Assembly: GCA_020725545.1 (NCBI GenBank) | Contig: DYEV01000023.1 | Coordinates: 1 to 64,000 of the forward strand | Direction: 5' to 3' | Length of the DNA: 64,000 nt | Source: Desulfobacca sp. | GTDB taxonomy: Bacteria > Desulfobacterota > Desulfobaccia > Desulfobaccales > Desulfobaccaceae | In this document: one piece after another, positions 8,580 to 18,350 of the stretch | How the letters are laid out: each line of letters starts with the position of its first letter | How positions within the stretch are numbered: position 1 is the first letter of the stretch | Position numbers and translations under genes: made by a program | Notes under the pieces: model-generated | What the model was told of the DNA's origin: nothing | The model's input: only the letters and a program-made list of their open reading frames with translations | Databases searched by the model: none

Positions 8580-8905
8580 CAGTAAGACCAAACGGCAGGC
8601 TTGGCAGGCTGTAAAAACCAGGGGCATTCTGCCAACGTTACAACCCAACCAAAAGATTCAAGCTTTTAAAACGTGCAACCGACACTTAAGAAAATACCCT
8701 TTTGAGGTTCGAGAAAATGCCCAATCGGCCGATCTGCCTTCAAGGGGAAGAGGGAAAGAAGTTATGACCTTCATGAGATGGCTATTATGGGCAAGGCTTA
8801 TACAGGAACGAGTGGACTAGATTCAGAGCGCCGACCTCCAGGTCGGCAGCCGGACGTCCAGGTCAGGAAAATTCATTAACCCCTCCCTTAACCACAGAGG
8901 TCCAG
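8580..8905. other. Spacer with one dispersed palindrome
   Basis: No supported gene. It contains the palindrome GCCGACCTCCAGGTCGGC at 8830-8847, the inverse-orientation form of the unit repeated at 1-100, followed by a partial second unit ending near 8866. The region right of it carries the YggT ribosome-binding site. Confidence 0.6.
8830..8847. repeat. Dispersed GCCGACCT palindrome
   Basis: Perfect 8-bp stem GCCGACCT/AGGTCGGC around CC. It belongs to the same family as the array at 1-100 and the copy at 21252-21269. Confidence 0.8.
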
Positions 8906-9214
8906 ATGTTTGCGTTGGCACATTTCCTCAAGGCCCTGGCCCAGGTCATTGATATTGTTCTGAGTATTTATATGTGGCTGATCATCGGCCGGGCCCTTCT
9001 TTCCTGGGTCAGTCCCGACCCCTACAACCCTATTGTCCGCTTTTTATATAATGTTACGGAACCGGTCCTGGGGTTCTTTCGGCGCCTCCTGCCGCTGCAG
9101 TTCGGCGGTTTGGACCTGACGCCCTTGGCAGTGCTGTTGGTCATCGTCTTTTTGCAGAAATTCCTGGTGGCAACCCTTCTTGATTTAGCCTTCCGGATCG
9201 GTATGGGGGGCTGA
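8906..9214 (+). CDS. YggT family membrane protein
   Basis: A 102-residue integral membrane protein with two YggT halves: helices near residues 8-28 and 70-92, and the family motif GRALLSWVSPDPYNPIVRFL between them. YggT/YlmG proteins are linked to cell division and membrane organisation, but the exact function is unclear. The ATG follows AGAGG. DivIVA and DUF167 genes follow within 8 and 9 bases. This recalls the ylmG-divIVA cluster of Gram-positives and points to an envelope or division role. Confidence 0.87.
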   Translation: MFALAHFLKALAQVIDIVLSIYMWLIIGRALLSWVSPDPYNPIVRFLYNVTEPVLGFFRRLLPLQFGGLDLTPLAVLLVIVFLQKFLVATLLDLAFRIGMGG

Positions 9215-9222
9215 GAGGTCGT

Positions 9223-9687
9223 ATGGAGCAGATGGACAACCTTACTCCGGCAGAAATCCGTCAGAAGCAATTTACCATCGTGCGCAAAGGCTATGACCCC
9301 GCAGAAGTCAAGGCCTTTTTGGAGCAGCTGGCCGAGGCGCTGGCCGCCAGCAAACAGGAGAATGACACCCTTCGGGCAGACCTGGAAAGGCAGCAGGGGG
9401 AGTTGCAGGAATTTAAGAAACGGGAACAGCTTCTGAAAGATACCCTGATCAACGCCCAGCAGGTCATCGAGGCCATGAAGGCCAACGCCCAGAAGGAAGC
9501 GGAGTTGCTCATTCATGAGGCCGAGATCAAGGCGGAAAAACTCTTGCAGGAAGCCTTTGCCCGGCAGGGGAAGGTGCGCACCGACATCGACGAACTGAAA
9601 AGGCTCAAAGTAACCCTGGCGGCCCAGGTACGGGGGATCCTGGAAACCCATCAACGCCTATTGGCGGAAATCGAGGCCGCGGAGTAA
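9223..9687 (+). CDS. DivIVA-domain protein
   Basis: A 154-residue DivIVA-like protein. The N-terminus has the lipid-binding DivIVA region (LTPAEIRQKQFTIVRKGYDPAEVKAFL at residues 7-33), followed by an extended coiled coil rich in Glu, Lys, Gln and Ala to the C-terminus. DivIVA proteins mark curved membranes and poles and recruit partners. The start at 9223 follows GAGAGG and is 8 bases from the YggT stop, so translation is probably coupled. DivIVA is best known from Gram-positives, and its target in deltaproteobacteria is not known to me. Confidence 0.87.
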   Translation: MEQMDNLTPAEIRQKQFTIVRKGYDPAEVKAFLEQLAEALAASKQENDTLRADLERQQGELQEFKKREQLLKDTLINAQQVIEAMKANAQKEAELLIHEAEIKAEKLLQEAFARQGKVRTDIDELKRLKVTLAAQVRGILETHQRLLAEIEAAE

Positions 9688-9696
9688 AGGGGCAGG

Positions 9697-9999
9697 ATGA
9701 CGGCTTGGCTGCAGGTAACCTGCACCGGTTGGCTCCTTAAGGTACAGGTCTCGCCGGGCGCAGCCCAGAATCAGATCGTCGGGCCGCACGGCGATCGACT
9801 GAAGATCCGCATTGCCGCGGCGCCGGCCAAAGGCGCGGCCAATAAGACCTTGCTGGAGTTCCTGGCCCAGCGTCTGGGGATTGCCAAACAACACCTGCGC
9901 CTGAAGAGCGGCGCCGGCGACCGCCTGAAGGTGGTGGAGATCGACGGTTTGGAGCCCGAACTCCGGGCTCGACTGCAGGACCTGGCAACGCCGGGGTAA
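9697..9999 (+). CDS. DUF167 (YggU) family protein
   Basis: A 100-residue DUF167 protein. Typical features are VQVSPGAAQNQIVG near residue 17, PAKGAANKTLLEFLA near 43 and the Lys-rich LRLKSGAGDRLKVV stretch. The family has a small alpha/beta fold and no firm function. It is the third gene of the YggT-DivIVA-DUF167 run, with AAAGGGG as ribosome-binding site. Confidence 0.87.
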   Translation: MTAWLQVTCTGWLLKVQVSPGAAQNQIVGPHGDRLKIRIAAAPAKGAANKTLLEFLAQRLGIAKQHLRLKSGAGDRLKVVEIDGLEPELRARLQDLATPG

Positions 10000-10138
10000 G
10001 CCTGGCACTTTTAACCCCAGCACGGTCCTGTGGTTACGCCCCAAAGCAAGAAAGAGGAGAGCTTTGCAACAGCCGGTTAGATCCGGAGACCATGGCAACT
10101 TTAAGAAACTTGCAAGCGGTTGTCTTTTGGTCCCGATC

Positions 10139-10167
10139 TTGACAAAGGGCTAATTGTGTTCAATATT
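10139..10167 (+). promoter_or_regulatory. Sigma-70-like promoter upstream of dnaJ
   Basis: TTGACA at 10139-10144, a 17-base spacer, then AATATT at 10162-10167, 87 bases before the dnaJ start. The -35 box is perfect and the -10 box matches 4 of 6. No CIRCE-type inverted repeat is seen. Confidence 0.55.
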
Positions 10168-10253
10168 TCCTGTATGCAGTGCAGGGCTTTTGGCAGCCAC
10201 GGGCACGGAGCAAGTGGAACACCAAATCGCTAAAAGCAGGGGGCCTTGGTTTT

Positions 10254-11366
10254 ATGGGGGAGAATGTTGACTATTATCAAGTCCTGGGAATTGCTCGGGA
10301 TGCTGATCCGGAGGAGATAAAAAAAGCGTATCGCCGTTTGGCTCTAAAATATCACCCTGACAGAAATCCGGGCGATAAAACGGCCGAGGACCAATTCAAG
10401 GCTGCGGCCGAAGCCTACGAGGTTTTGCGTGATCCCCAAAAACGCCTGCTCTACGATCAGTTTGGCCATGCGGGCTTGGCGGGAACGGGCTTCAACCATT
10501 TTTCTACCTTTGACTCGATTTTCAGCAGTTTCAGTGACATCTTCAATGATTTTTTCGGTTTCAGCAACACTGCCCAAACCCGCCCCCGCCACCAGCCTGG
10601 AAGAGACCTTTATTATCAATTAGAAATAAAATTTCAGGACGCAGTCTTCGGTCTGGAGACCGGTATCGACATCTCCAAAGCCGTCCCTTGTCAGGAGTGT
10701 CAAGGCAGCGGCCGCCGGGATGGCGGCCAGGGGGTGCGGGCCTGTTCCTGCTGTCAGGGTTATGGCACCATTACCCGGCTGGAGGGATTTTTCCGCATCA
10801 ATACCACCTGTCCCCATTGTGGCGGCACCGGCCGCGACGTGGGCGAGCCCTGCCTGGCCTGCGACGGTCGGGGGCTGGCGCGCCAGCAGAAACGGGTTAC
10901 CCTGAAAATTCCGGCGGGGGTAGATGACGGCACGCGGCTGCGGCTGCGGGGCGAGGGCGACGCCGGTCTGGGCGGCGGCCCGCCCGGCGATCTCTACGTC
11001 GACCTAAAAGTAGCGCAACATCCCCTATTTCAACGGGAGGAGAACAACCTGATCTATCGGGCCCAGTTATCCTTCGTGGACGCGGCCCTGGGGACGGAAG
11101 TGGAGATCCCGACCCTCACCGGGTCGGTGCCCTTGGTCATCCCGGCGGGGACCCAACCGGGCGCCCGGTTTACCATCTATGGCGAAGGGGTGCCCATTCT
11201 CCGGGGCAACGGCCGGGGCAATCTCATCGTCGAACTGGACTTGCGGACCCCCACCAACCTGACGCCGCGCCAGGAGGAGCTGTTGCGCAAATTTTTAGCC
11301 ACCAACCGCCCCGGCAAAGGCAAATCCTCCCGTCGCCAGGCAGCTGCCACCAAGGCCGTGGCCTGA
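10254..11366 (+). CDS. dnaJ: DnaJ co-chaperone (Hsp40, type I)
   Basis: A 370-residue type I J-domain protein that stimulates DnaK ATPase and delivers substrates. It shows the J domain with HPD (residues about 5-70), a Phe-rich linker of the G/F type (FNHFSTFDSIFSSFSDIF), four CxxCxGxG-like zinc repeats (CQECQGSG, CSCCQGYG, CPHCGGTG, CLACDGRG) and the C-terminal beta domains. The ATG at 10254 starts the J domain; the frame extends 5' without family similarity. It is convergent with uvrB. dnaK is not in the window, and a second J protein without zinc repeats lies at 23040. Confidence 0.88.
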   Translation: MGENVDYYQVLGIARDADPEEIKKAYRRLALKYHPDRNPGDKTAEDQFKAAAEAYEVLRDPQKRLLYDQFGHAGLAGTGFNHFSTFDSIFSSFSDIFNDFFGFSNTAQTRPRHQPGRDLYYQLEIKFQDAVFGLETGIDISKAVPCQECQGSGRRDGGQGVRACSCCQGYGTITRLEGFFRINTTCPHCGGTGRDVGEPCLACDGRGLARQQKRVTLKIPAGVDDGTRLRLRGEGDAGLGGGPPGDLYVDLKVAQHPLFQREENNLIYRAQLSFVDAALGTEVEIPTLTGSVPLVIPAGTQPGARFTIYGEGVPILRGNGRGNLIVELDLRTPTNLTPRQEELLRKFLATNRPGKGKSSRRQAAATKAVA

Positions 11367-11412
11367 CCAGCTGCACCAAGCCAACGGCAGTCAGAGTGCA
11401 GCCCAGGCTTCT

Positions 11413-13404
11413 TTACCGCAAGCCGGCTTCCTCGAGTTTTTTAATCTGATCCCGCAAGCTGGCAGCCCGCTCAAAATCCAACTTTTTGGCGGCAGCCTGC
11501 ATCTCTTTTTTTAACTTGGCAATCTGACGGGGAATATCCTGGGGCAGGAGATACGGCACTGTTTCTTCGGCGGCCATGGGGACGGTGACGTAGTCTTTCT
11601 CATACACCGAGGCCAGGATGTCCTGGATGCCCTTTTGAATGGACGTCGGCGTAATCCCATGGCGGCGGTTATAGGCCTGTTGCCGGCGGCGCCGGCGATT
11701 GGTTTCTTGGATGGCCTGCTGCATAGATGGGGTGACGGTGTCGGCATAGAGGATCACCTCGCCATGGACGTTGCGGGCCGCCCGGCCACACGTCTGGATA
11801 AGCGAACGTTCGGAGCGCAGAAAGCCTTCTTTATCGGCATCCAAAATGGCCACCAAGGATACCTCGGGTAGGTCCAAGCCCTCCCGCAAGAGATTGATGC
11901 CGATTAATACCTCAAACACGCCCAGGCGCAGATCCCGCAAGATCTCCATCCTCTCCAAGGTGGTAATGTCGGAGTGGAGATAGCGCACCTTGAGTCCCAG
12001 CGTGTTGAAGTATTCGGTCAGGTCCTCGGCCAGACGTTTGGTCAGGGTGGTCACCAAGACCCTTTCCCGCCGGGCCAGACGAGCTCTGATTGCGCCCAGG
12101 AGATCATCCACCTGGTTGGTCGCGGGTTTGACGGTAATTTTGGGGTCCATGAGGCCGGTGGGCCGGACGATCTGCTCCACCACCCGGCCGGCCGCCTGTT
12201 CCAGTTCATAAGGGCCAGGGGTGGCCGAGACATAAATGAGCTGCTGCACCCGACCGGAAAATTCCTGGAAATTCAACGGTCGGTTGTCCAGGGCCGAGGG
12301 CAGTCGAAAGCCATACTCCACCAGGGTTTCTTTGCGGGAGCGGTCGCCGTTGTACATGCCCCGGAGTTGGGGGATGGTGATATGACTTTCATCAATGACC
12401 ACCAGCGACCGACGGGGCAGATAATCCAGGAGGGTGGGAGGTGGTTCCCCCGGTTGGCGGCCGGTGAGATGCCGAGAATAGTTCTCGATGCCGTGGCAGA
12501 ATCCCACTTCCCGCAGCATCTCCAGATCAAAACGGGTCCGTTCCCAGAGACGTTGGGCCTCCAAGAGCTTCCCCTGGGTCTTGAACCAGGCAACCCGCGC
12601 CTGCAACTCCGCCTCAATGGCCAGAAGTGCCCGCTCCCGCTGCGACTCAGGGGTGACATAGTGGCTGGCCGGATAAATGGCGATTTTTTCCAGCGAACGC
12701 CGGCTTTGGCGCCGCAGCGGGTCGATCTCCTGGATGGATTCCACCTGATCTCCCCAGAAATGAACGGCGATGGCCCGATCCTCCTCGTACGCCGGAAAGA
12801 TCTCCAGCCGATCTCCCCGGACCCGGAAGGTCCCCCGGTGAAAATCCACATCATTGCGTTCGTAGAGAATCTCCACTAATTTGGCCAGCACCTCCTCCCG
12901 GCCCTTGGTCATGCCGGTCTCCAGATAAAGGAGCATGCCCTGATAGGCCTCCGGCGACCCCAGACCATAAATGCAGGAGACGCTGGCTACAATGATCACA
13001 TCATTGCGGTCCAAAAGGGAGCGGGTGGCGGAGTGACGCAGGCGATCAATGGCCTCGTTGATGGCGGAGTCTTTCTCAATATAAAGATCGCTTTGGGGGA
13101 TATAAGCTTCCGGCTGATAATAATCGTAGTAGCTGACAAAATACTCAACCGCATTGTGGGGGAAAAACTCTTTGAATTCCCCATACAACTGGGCCGCCAG
13201 GGTCTTGTTGGGGGCTAGCACGAGGGTGGGCAGATTGACTTGTGCAATAACGTTGGCAATGGTAAAGGTCTTGCCAGAGCCAGTCACCCCCAGGAGGACC
13301 TGGTGTGGGGCACCGGCCTTGACCCCGGCCACCAACTGGCTTATGGCCTGGGGCTGATCACCACTGGGGGCAAAGGGCACGACCAATTGAAAGTTCTCAG
13401 CCAT
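11413..13404 (-). CDS. uvrB: Excinuclease ABC subunit B
   Basis: Damage-verifying helicase-like subunit of UvrABC nucleotide excision repair. The 663 residues match the family length. Walker A GVTGSGKT is at residues 39-46 and the damage-probing beta-hairpin region around [12 protein letters not shown] is near 93. Helicase motifs include [12 protein letters not shown] and [16 protein letters not shown] motif ([18 protein letters not shown]) ends the protein and contacts UvrC. It stands alone, convergent with dnaJ. The ribosome-binding site is weak. Confidence 0.96.
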   Translation of the reverse strand: MAENFQLVVPFAPSGDQPQAISQLVAGVKAGAPHQVLLGVTGSGKTFTIANVIAQVNLPTLVLAPNKTLAAQLYGEFKEFFPHNAVEYFVSYYDYYQPEAYIPQSDLYIEKDSAINEAIDRLRHSATRSLLDRNDVIIVASVSCIYGLGSPEAYQGMLLYLETGMTKGREEVLAKLVEILYERNDVDFHRGTFRVRGDRLEIFPAYEEDRAIAVHFWGDQVESIQEIDPLRRQSRRSLEKIAIYPASHYVTPESQRERALLAIEAELQARVAWFKTQGKLLEAQRLWERTRFDLEMLREVGFCHGIENYSRHLTGRQPGEPPPTLLDYLPRRSLVVIDESHITIPQLRGMYNGDRSRKETLVEYGFRLPSALDNRPLNFQEFSGRVQQLIYVSATPGPYELEQAAGRVVEQIVRPTGLMDPKITVKPATNQVDDLLGAIRARLARRERVLVTTLTKRLAEDLTEYFNTLGLKVRYLHSDITTLERMEILRDLRLGVFEVLIGINLLREGLDLPEVSLVAILDADKEGFLRSERSLIQTCGRAARNVHGEVILYADTVTPSMQQAIQETNRRRRRQQAYNRRHGITPTSIQKGIQDILASVYEKDYVTVPMAAEETVPYLLPQDIPRQIAKLKKEMQAAAKKLDFERAASLRDQIKKLEEAGLR

Positions 13405-13891
13405 ACTATTAGATTATGTCTTTTGAGACTTATCTGCAAGAGAATTCCGAGTCAAGGGGCAGGAGAAGCTTGCGGTCTCAGAACCTGGACTTAGACGTGC
13501 CGCCCTCAAGCCCTCTCATCTTGAGAAAGCCTGTCAAGATGGTGCCATTTGCCCCTCAAAAGGGGAAAAATTCCCCATGCAACCGAGACCGGTCGGGGTT
13601 GCCTGGGTCTGGGCAAGGTCCCGGCCGAGATAAGGTGCCGAGTCGGGGTTGGCTGCCGGCAGGTTCTCCAGTTACCGGACAGGCTTAAAAAAGCCGACCG
13701 GGTGCTGCTTGCCCAAGACAAAAGGCTTGAAAATAATATTAAAAATCAAAAGAGAGGAAAATCCACACAGGTTTCTCATAACCGGTGCGTAGATTAAACG
13801 GCATGAGAGGACGCCAGGGGGTCAGCAAGCGGCATATAATTTGCATTAAATATTGTGAAAAGTCCAACGAACAAGAAAGGAGGAGTGGACT
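13405..13891. other. Spacer between uvrB and the mini zinc ribbon gene
   Basis: No supported gene. It contains a small hairpin CCCCT/AGGGG near 13553-13566 and a TATAAT-like hexamer near 13835 without a good -35. It must carry the uvrB promoter (leftward) and that of the downstream small gene. Confidence 0.45.
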
Positions 13892-14080
13892 ATGCCTATG
13901 TATGAATACAAATGTATCCAGTGCCAGGCCGAAGATGAACGACTGGGCGGCTTGGACGATGACACCGCCTTATGCTTGGAATGCGGCAATCTCATGCTGC
14001 GCCTGAACGACGATGCCTTTCGGCCCTATTTTGAACAGCCCGAAGAGGAGCGCACTGCCCAGGAACAAAAAGTGGCCTGA
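13892..14080 (+). CDS. Small FmdB-like zinc-ribbon protein
   Basis: A 62-residue protein that starts like FmdB/rubredoxin-type mini zinc ribbons (MPMYEYKCIQCQ) and has a second Cys pair, CLECG, near residue 32, giving a four-Cys metal site. The C-terminus is acidic. The start has a strong AAAGGAGGAG ribosome-binding site. Function unknown. It stands alone between uvrB and purM. Confidence 0.75.
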   Translation: MPMYEYKCIQCQAEDERLGGLDDDTALCLECGNLMLRLNDDAFRPYFEQPEEERTAQEQKVA

Positions 14081-14289
14081 GAGAACTTCCTGTAAGAAAG
14101 AATGATATTTTTTGACGCTCAAGTCAAAATGTTGACGGAGTGGTGAGTTTTTTGTAATTTGGAGGAAGTTGTTCGCTTCCGGCAGAAGAGCAATTTTATC
14201 CTTCCCTCCCGCAGCACCTGTTATCTCCTTAGGTCCCGGTTTGACCGCGGGGAGAAATTATCCCCCGGTGCGCCGCGCCTAGCGCCGTT

Positions 14290-15327
14290 TTAGGCATAGA
14301 GGAGCGGTTCGCTCCCCGATTTGCGGCGGACAATTTCGCCCAGGATGTAGGCGGTCTCTTGCAAGGCCGCCAAACGCTGCAAAACGTCCTGGACGTATTC
14401 TTCCCCCACGACGATGACCATGCCGATGCCATTGTTGAAGACCCGCCACATCTCTGCCTCAGGGATATCGCCTTTTTCCTGTAAAAACGAGAAGATCGGT
14501 GGAGGCGACCACTGCCGCCGGTGGATCACTGCCTGACAGGATTGGGGCAGGATACGGGGCAGGTTTTCGGTCAAGCCGCCGCCGGTGATATGGGCCAGGC
14601 CGGCCAACGGGAAGTCCCTGACCAGATTGAGGATGGCATCCACATAAATCCGGGTCGGCTGCAGGAGTTCCTCACCCAAGGTGCGGCCCAGGAGAGGCTG
14701 ATACTCTTCCAGGGAAAGACCGTGCTGCTCCAGAAGGACCTTGCGCACCAGAGAGAAACCGTTGGCGTGCAGACCGCTGGAGGCGATGCCGATGAGCCGA
14801 TCCCCCACGGCGATCTCGGAGCCATCGATAATCCGGTTCCTTTCCACCACCCCGACGATAAACCCGGCCAAGTCGTAATCATCGGTTTGATACATCCCGG
14901 GCATTTCTGCGGTCTCGCCGCCGATCAGGGCACAGCGGGCCTGCAGGCAGCCGGTGCTGATTCCCTTTATAATCTGGGTGGCCACCTCCTGACGCAGCCG
15001 CCCCATGGCCAGATAGTCCAGAAAAAAGAGGGGTGTAGCCCCATGGACAATAATATCATTGGCACACATGGCCACCAGGTCGATGCCGATGGTGTCATGC
15101 TTGTTCATGGCCACGGCGATTTTTATCTTGGTGCCCACCCCGTCCGTAGAGGAGACCAGGACCGGATCGGTATACTTATGGACATTGAGGTGGAAAAAAG
15201 CGCCAAAACCGCCGATTTCTCCCAAGACGCCACTGCGAAAAGTAGTTTTCGCCAGGGACCGGATATTTTGCAGAAGCGACGTGGCTTCAGCAATATCAAC
15301 CCCGGCATCGCGATAGGTCACCGCCAT
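14290..15327 (-). CDS. purM: Phosphoribosylformylglycinamidine cyclo-ligase
   Basis: Converts FGAM to AIR in de novo purine synthesis. The 345-residue protein has the PurM landmarks VSSTDGVGTKIKIA near residue 60, the CANDIIVHGATPLFFLDY segment, the GGETAEMPGMY loop and the C-terminal HITGGGLTENLPRILP. The ATG at 15327 was chosen because GGGGAAAG lies just upstream and PurM proteins begin here; the frame runs 22 codons further. It lies 81 bases downstream of a DUF134 regulator on the same strand. Confidence 0.95.
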   Translation of the reverse strand: MAVTYRDAGVDIAEATSLLQNIRSLAKTTFRSGVLGEIGGFGAFFHLNVHKYTDPVLVSSTDGVGTKIKIAVAMNKHDTIGIDLVAMCANDIIVHGATPLFFLDYLAMGRLRQEVATQIIKGISTGCLQARCALIGGETAEMPGMYQTDDYDLAGFIVGVVERNRIIDGSEIAVGDRLIGIASSGLHANGFSLVRKVLLEQHGLSLEEYQPLLGRTLGEELLQPTRIYVDAILNLVRDFPLAGLAHITGGGLTENLPRILPQSCQAVIHRRQWSPPPIFSFLQEKGDIPEAEMWRVFNNGIGMVIVVGEEYVQDVLQRLAALQETAYILGEIVRRKSGSEPLLYA

Positions 15328-15408
15328 ATTGATTCTTTCCCCCCAATAATTACTGTCCCTGCCTACACCTCGGCTGCCATCAGGTGGTGCCAACCTCTGG
15401 TAAGGGCA

Positions 15409-15834
15409 TTACAGACCGGCACGGCCGCGCCAAAAGCGTTGGATGGCAGAACCGTGGCATTTCGGGCAGGTGCGCGTGGTTGCGGCCGCCTCCGTCGCGT
15501 CGTCCCAGGTATACTGGCACTGCTGGCAGATGAAACGGGGCTGGGCCACCTGATAATCTCCCCCTTCGATTTTGATGGCCTTCCCATAAACCAGGGCCTC
15601 GGCGATGGCTTTGTGGGCCTTGGCTAACATCCGGGTGACGGTGGGCCGGGAGACGTTCATCTCCTGGGCCACATCTTCCTGATTCAAACCGAGATAATCT
15701 GACAGCCGTAAGGCCTCCAGTTCATCTACACTGATGATCACCTGCTCCAAGCCCCGCATGGGTATGCCTTGCGGCTTAAAGAACGTCACCCCCGGTTCTG
15801 AGGCAACCCAGCGGCATTTTCGCGGACGCGCCAT
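15409..15834 (-). CDS. DUF134 DNA-binding protein with zinc ribbon
   Basis: A 141-residue DUF134 protein. It opens with the typical MARPRKCRWV, then FFKPQGIPMRGLE, and a sigma-4-like helix-turn-helix (LNQEDVAQEMNVSRPTVTRM at about residues 50-70). The C-terminal third is a zinc ribbon, CQQC ... CPKC, near residues 103-124. DUF134 proteins are presumed transcription regulators. It is divergent from the purine nucleoside phosphorylase and upstream of purM on the same strand, so a link to purine metabolism is possible but unproven. The 200-base divergent spacer is markedly AT-rich near 15841-15910. Confidence 0.87.
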   Translation of the reverse strand: MARPRKCRWVASEPGVTFFKPQGIPMRGLEQVIISVDELEALRLSDYLGLNQEDVAQEMNVSRPTVTRMLAKAHKAIAEALVYGKAIKIEGGDYQVAQPRFICQQCQYTWDDATEAAATTRTCPKCHGSAIQRFWRGRAGL

Positions 15835-16034
15835 GAATAGAAAATAACCCCTTGCTCTATTTTGATTTTTAAAAATACCATAATTTTTGATAAATATCTA
15901 ATATTATTTCTTTGCTTGGTTGGGTGGCTGATTTCTCGGCCAATATTTGCCGTTCGGCCGAAGTCACCGCCCGGCCGCCGGCGCCAGACCTTTCGGGCCG
16001 CGGCCCGAGATGGGAAAAACTTGCAAAAGGTTAT

Positions 16035-16880
16035 ATGCTTATGGACATGCAGAGGTATGAACAGCAGGTGGCTGAGGCTACGGCCTGGGTGCAGAGGCAA
16101 TTGCGCCAGCCGCCGCAGTGCGCCATTATTTTAGGGACTGGCGCTGGCGGCTTGGCCGCCTATCTGGAAAACTCGGTCGCCATCCCCTACCACACCATCC
16201 CCCATTTCCCCCAGGCCTCCGCTCCCGGCCATGTTGGCCAGTTGCGGCTCGGCAGCCTGGCCGGACGGTCGGTGCTCCTATTTCAGGGACGGTTTCACGC
16301 TTATGAAGGGCATGATCTCCGTCAGGTAACCTTTCCAGTCCGCTTGGCGGCCGCTTTGGGAATCAACATCCTCATCCTGACCAACGCCGCCGGCGGTTTG
16401 CGTCCCACCTTCCGGGCCGGCGATCTCATGGTCATCCGGGATCAGATCAATTTGCTGGGGGATAATCCCTTGGTCGGGCCCAATATCGAGACTTGGGGTC
16501 CCCGGTTCCCTGACATGAGCCGAGTCTACGACCGGGAGCTGGCCGATTTGGCCGTGGCCACCGCCCTGCAGTCAGGCCTGCGGCTCCAGGAAGGGGTGTA
16601 TGTGGGGGTGCGAGGCCCCAGTCTGGAGACGCCGGCAGAAACCAGGATGCTGCGGTTCTTGGGAGCCGATGCCGTGGGCATGTCCACGGTCGCGGAAGCC
16701 ATTGTCGGGGTCCATGCCGGCCTGCGGCTGTTGGGGATTTCGGTCATCAGCAATGTCAATCTTCCTGATGCCATGCAGCCCGTATCCATCGCCGACATCA
16801 TTGCCGTGGTCCAGCAGGCCGAGGAATCTTTGGCCCGGCTTCTGCAGGGAGTGGTAGCTAATCTGCCCACCGCAACCTGA
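16035..16880 (+). CDS. Purine nucleoside phosphorylase
   Basis: A 281-residue trimeric-type purine nucleoside phosphorylase, which splits inosine or guanosine with phosphate to base and ribose-1-phosphate (salvage). Visible motifs are the phosphate-binding IILGTGAG near residue 30, APGHVGQL, the GRFHAYEGH loop, LTNAAGGL, GPSLETPAE with the purine-binding Glu, and SNVN near the C-terminus. Three ATGs (16035, 16041, 16047) follow an AAAAGG site; 16035 is used. A longer open frame upstream lacks family similarity. It is divergent from the DUF134 regulator. Confidence 0.9.
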   Translation: MLMDMQRYEQQVAEATAWVQRQLRQPPQCAIILGTGAGGLAAYLENSVAIPYHTIPHFPQASAPGHVGQLRLGSLAGRSVLLFQGRFHAYEGHDLRQVTFPVRLAAALGINILILTNAAGGLRPTFRAGDLMVIRDQINLLGDNPLVGPNIETWGPRFPDMSRVYDRELADLAVATALQSGLRLQEGVYVGVRGPSLETPAETRMLRFLGADAVGMSTVAEAIVGVHAGLRLLGISVISNVNLPDAMQPVSIADIIAVVQQAEESLARLLQGVVANLPTAT

Positions 16881-16960
16881 CCGGTGATCGGTTGCCCGTT
16901 TCCCATTTATTAGCATTGCCAAGCCTCGGCTTGATTGATTTATCCAACAAGGAGAAATGT

Positions 16961-17335
16961 ATGGAAAAAGTATTCCCCGCTGGCAGCCGGGAGGCCATCT
17001 TGGGGTTTCATCTGGCAGATCGGCTGAAGGCCGAATTGCAGGTGGCTTCCAGCCTGTTGCAGAGTCTCCGGGAGATGACCGGCCCCGAAGAATTGGGGGC
17101 CCGCCGCCTCTATATGGAATTTTTGCGGTCCTTGGATCAGGATATGACTCTGTGCCAATCCATCATCAGCGAGTCGGAGATGGTACGGCTGAAAACGGTC
17201 TTCACCGGACTGCGCGGCCTGGTGGCCGAAGGGCAGTTGGCCGATATCCAAACAAACCTGACCTGGATGATTACCATCATGACTACCTATGCCCAACGGG
17301 CTATGGAGTATTTGCTTAAAGAAAAACTGCTCTAA
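16961..17335 (+). CDS. Small helical protein of unknown function
   Basis: A 124-residue protein, Leu- and Glu-rich and predicted helical throughout, with no cysteine cluster or signal peptide. I do not recognise the family. The ATG at 16961 follows CAAGGAG, and the gene ends 28 bases before nagZ, with which it is likely co-transcribed. Confidence 0.7.
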   Translation: MEKVFPAGSREAILGFHLADRLKAELQVASSLLQSLREMTGPEELGARRLYMEFLRSLDQDMTLCQSIISESEMVRLKTVFTGLRGLVAEGQLADIQTNLTWMITIMTTYAQRAMEYLLKEKLL

Positions 17336-17363
17336 TCTGGTACCTTTGAGGCGAGAAATCAAT

Positions 17364-18350
17364 ATGCAAACCCTGTGGGGACAGCTGTTCATGGTGGGCC
17401 TGCCCGGCCCGGAAATGGATGAGACGGCCCGTTGGCTCATCCAGGATCTGCAGGTGGGCGGCATCATTTTGTTTCAACGCAATATCATCGAGCCGACCCA
17501 GGTCGCGGCCCTGGTGCGCGCCTGCCAGGAAGCGGCCCTGGCGGCCAGCGGCTTCCCCCTGTGGGTGGCCGTGGATCAGGAAGGCGGCCCGGTGCAACGG
17601 CTCCGCCAACCCTTTCCGGAGATGCCGTCGGCCCATTATTATGGCTCCAGGGGCGACCGGGCGGCAGTGAGGACTGCGGCCCAACAGGTGGGTGGGGCTC
17701 TGCGGTCTTTGGGGATCACCATGAATCTCGCCCCGGTGCTGGATGTGCCCCGGGCGGCGGCTTGCCCCCTCTGGGAACGGTCCTATAGTTCCGACCCAGA
17801 GGAGGTGGCTGCCTTCGGTCTGGCCGCCATGGAGGGCTACCTGGCCGGCGGCGTCCTGCCAGTCGCCAAACATTTTCCCGGCTTGGGCGCCACTCATTTG
17901 GATTCCCATCTGGACCTGCCCACCGCGGCGGCCGGAGAGGAGGAGCGGGGGAGGGATCTTTTGCCCTTCCGGCGGGCCGTGGCGGTTGGCGTCCCCGGTG
18001 TCATGGTGGCCCATGTGGTGGTGCCGGAGTGGGATACCCTGCCCGCCTCCTTGTCGCCGGTGGCCGTCTCCCAGGTTCTGCGGCAACGCCTGGGCTTCAG
18101 CGGCCTGGCCTTTACCGATGATTTGGAAATGGGAGCGATCCGCAAGCACTATCCCATAGCGAAGGCGGCCACTCTGGCTGCCGCGGCGGGGCACGATGTC
18201 CTGTTGATCTGCGAACAGGCCCAGCACGTTGAAGAATCCCTGGCCGCTTTGTCACAGGCACCTTTTCTTCAAGAGGTGCTGCCTCGGACCCGCAACCGGG
18301 TGCTGACCTTTAAACGCCTTTTTATGGCCGGCCAGGGTGTCAGGCTCTGA
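17364..18350 (+). CDS. nagZ: Beta-N-acetylhexosaminidase, GH3 (NagZ)
   Basis: Glycoside hydrolase family 3 enzyme of 328 residues that removes N-acetylglucosamine from muropeptides in peptidoglycan recycling. Motifs include WVAVDQEGGPVQRL near residue 72, KHFPGLGATHLDSH, which holds the family's flexible-loop His (about residues 173-186), and TDDLEMGAI with the nucleophile Asp near 255. No signal peptide, consistent with a cytosolic enzyme. The ATG at 17364 gives the usual GQLFMVG beginning. Downstream is a 190-base spacer to a convergent gene. Confidence 0.9.
   Translation: MQTLWGQLFMVGLPGPEMDETARWLIQDLQVGGIILFQRNIIEPTQVAALVRACQEAALAASGFPLWVAVDQEGGPVQRLRQPFPEMPSAHYYGSRGDRAAVRTAAQQVGGALRSLGITMNLAPVLDVPRAAACPLWERSYSSDPEEVAAFGLAAMEGYLAGGVLPVAKHFPGLGATHLDSHLDLPTAAAGEEERGRDLLPFRRAVAVGVPGVMVAHVVVPEWDTLPASLSPVAVSQVLRQRLGFSGLAFTDDLEMGAIRKHYPIAKAATLAAAAGHDVLLICEQAQHVEESLAALSQAPFLQEVLPRTRNRVLTFKRLFMAGQGVRL

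Noticed and set aside
11974-12879. 301-codon open frame on the plus strand
   Set aside because: It lies wholly antisense to uvrB, whose protein is clearly conserved; the frame is a GC-rich shadow.
14521-15627. 368-codon open frame on the plus strand
   Set aside because: Antisense to purM and the DUF134 gene, with no ribosome-binding site or motif.
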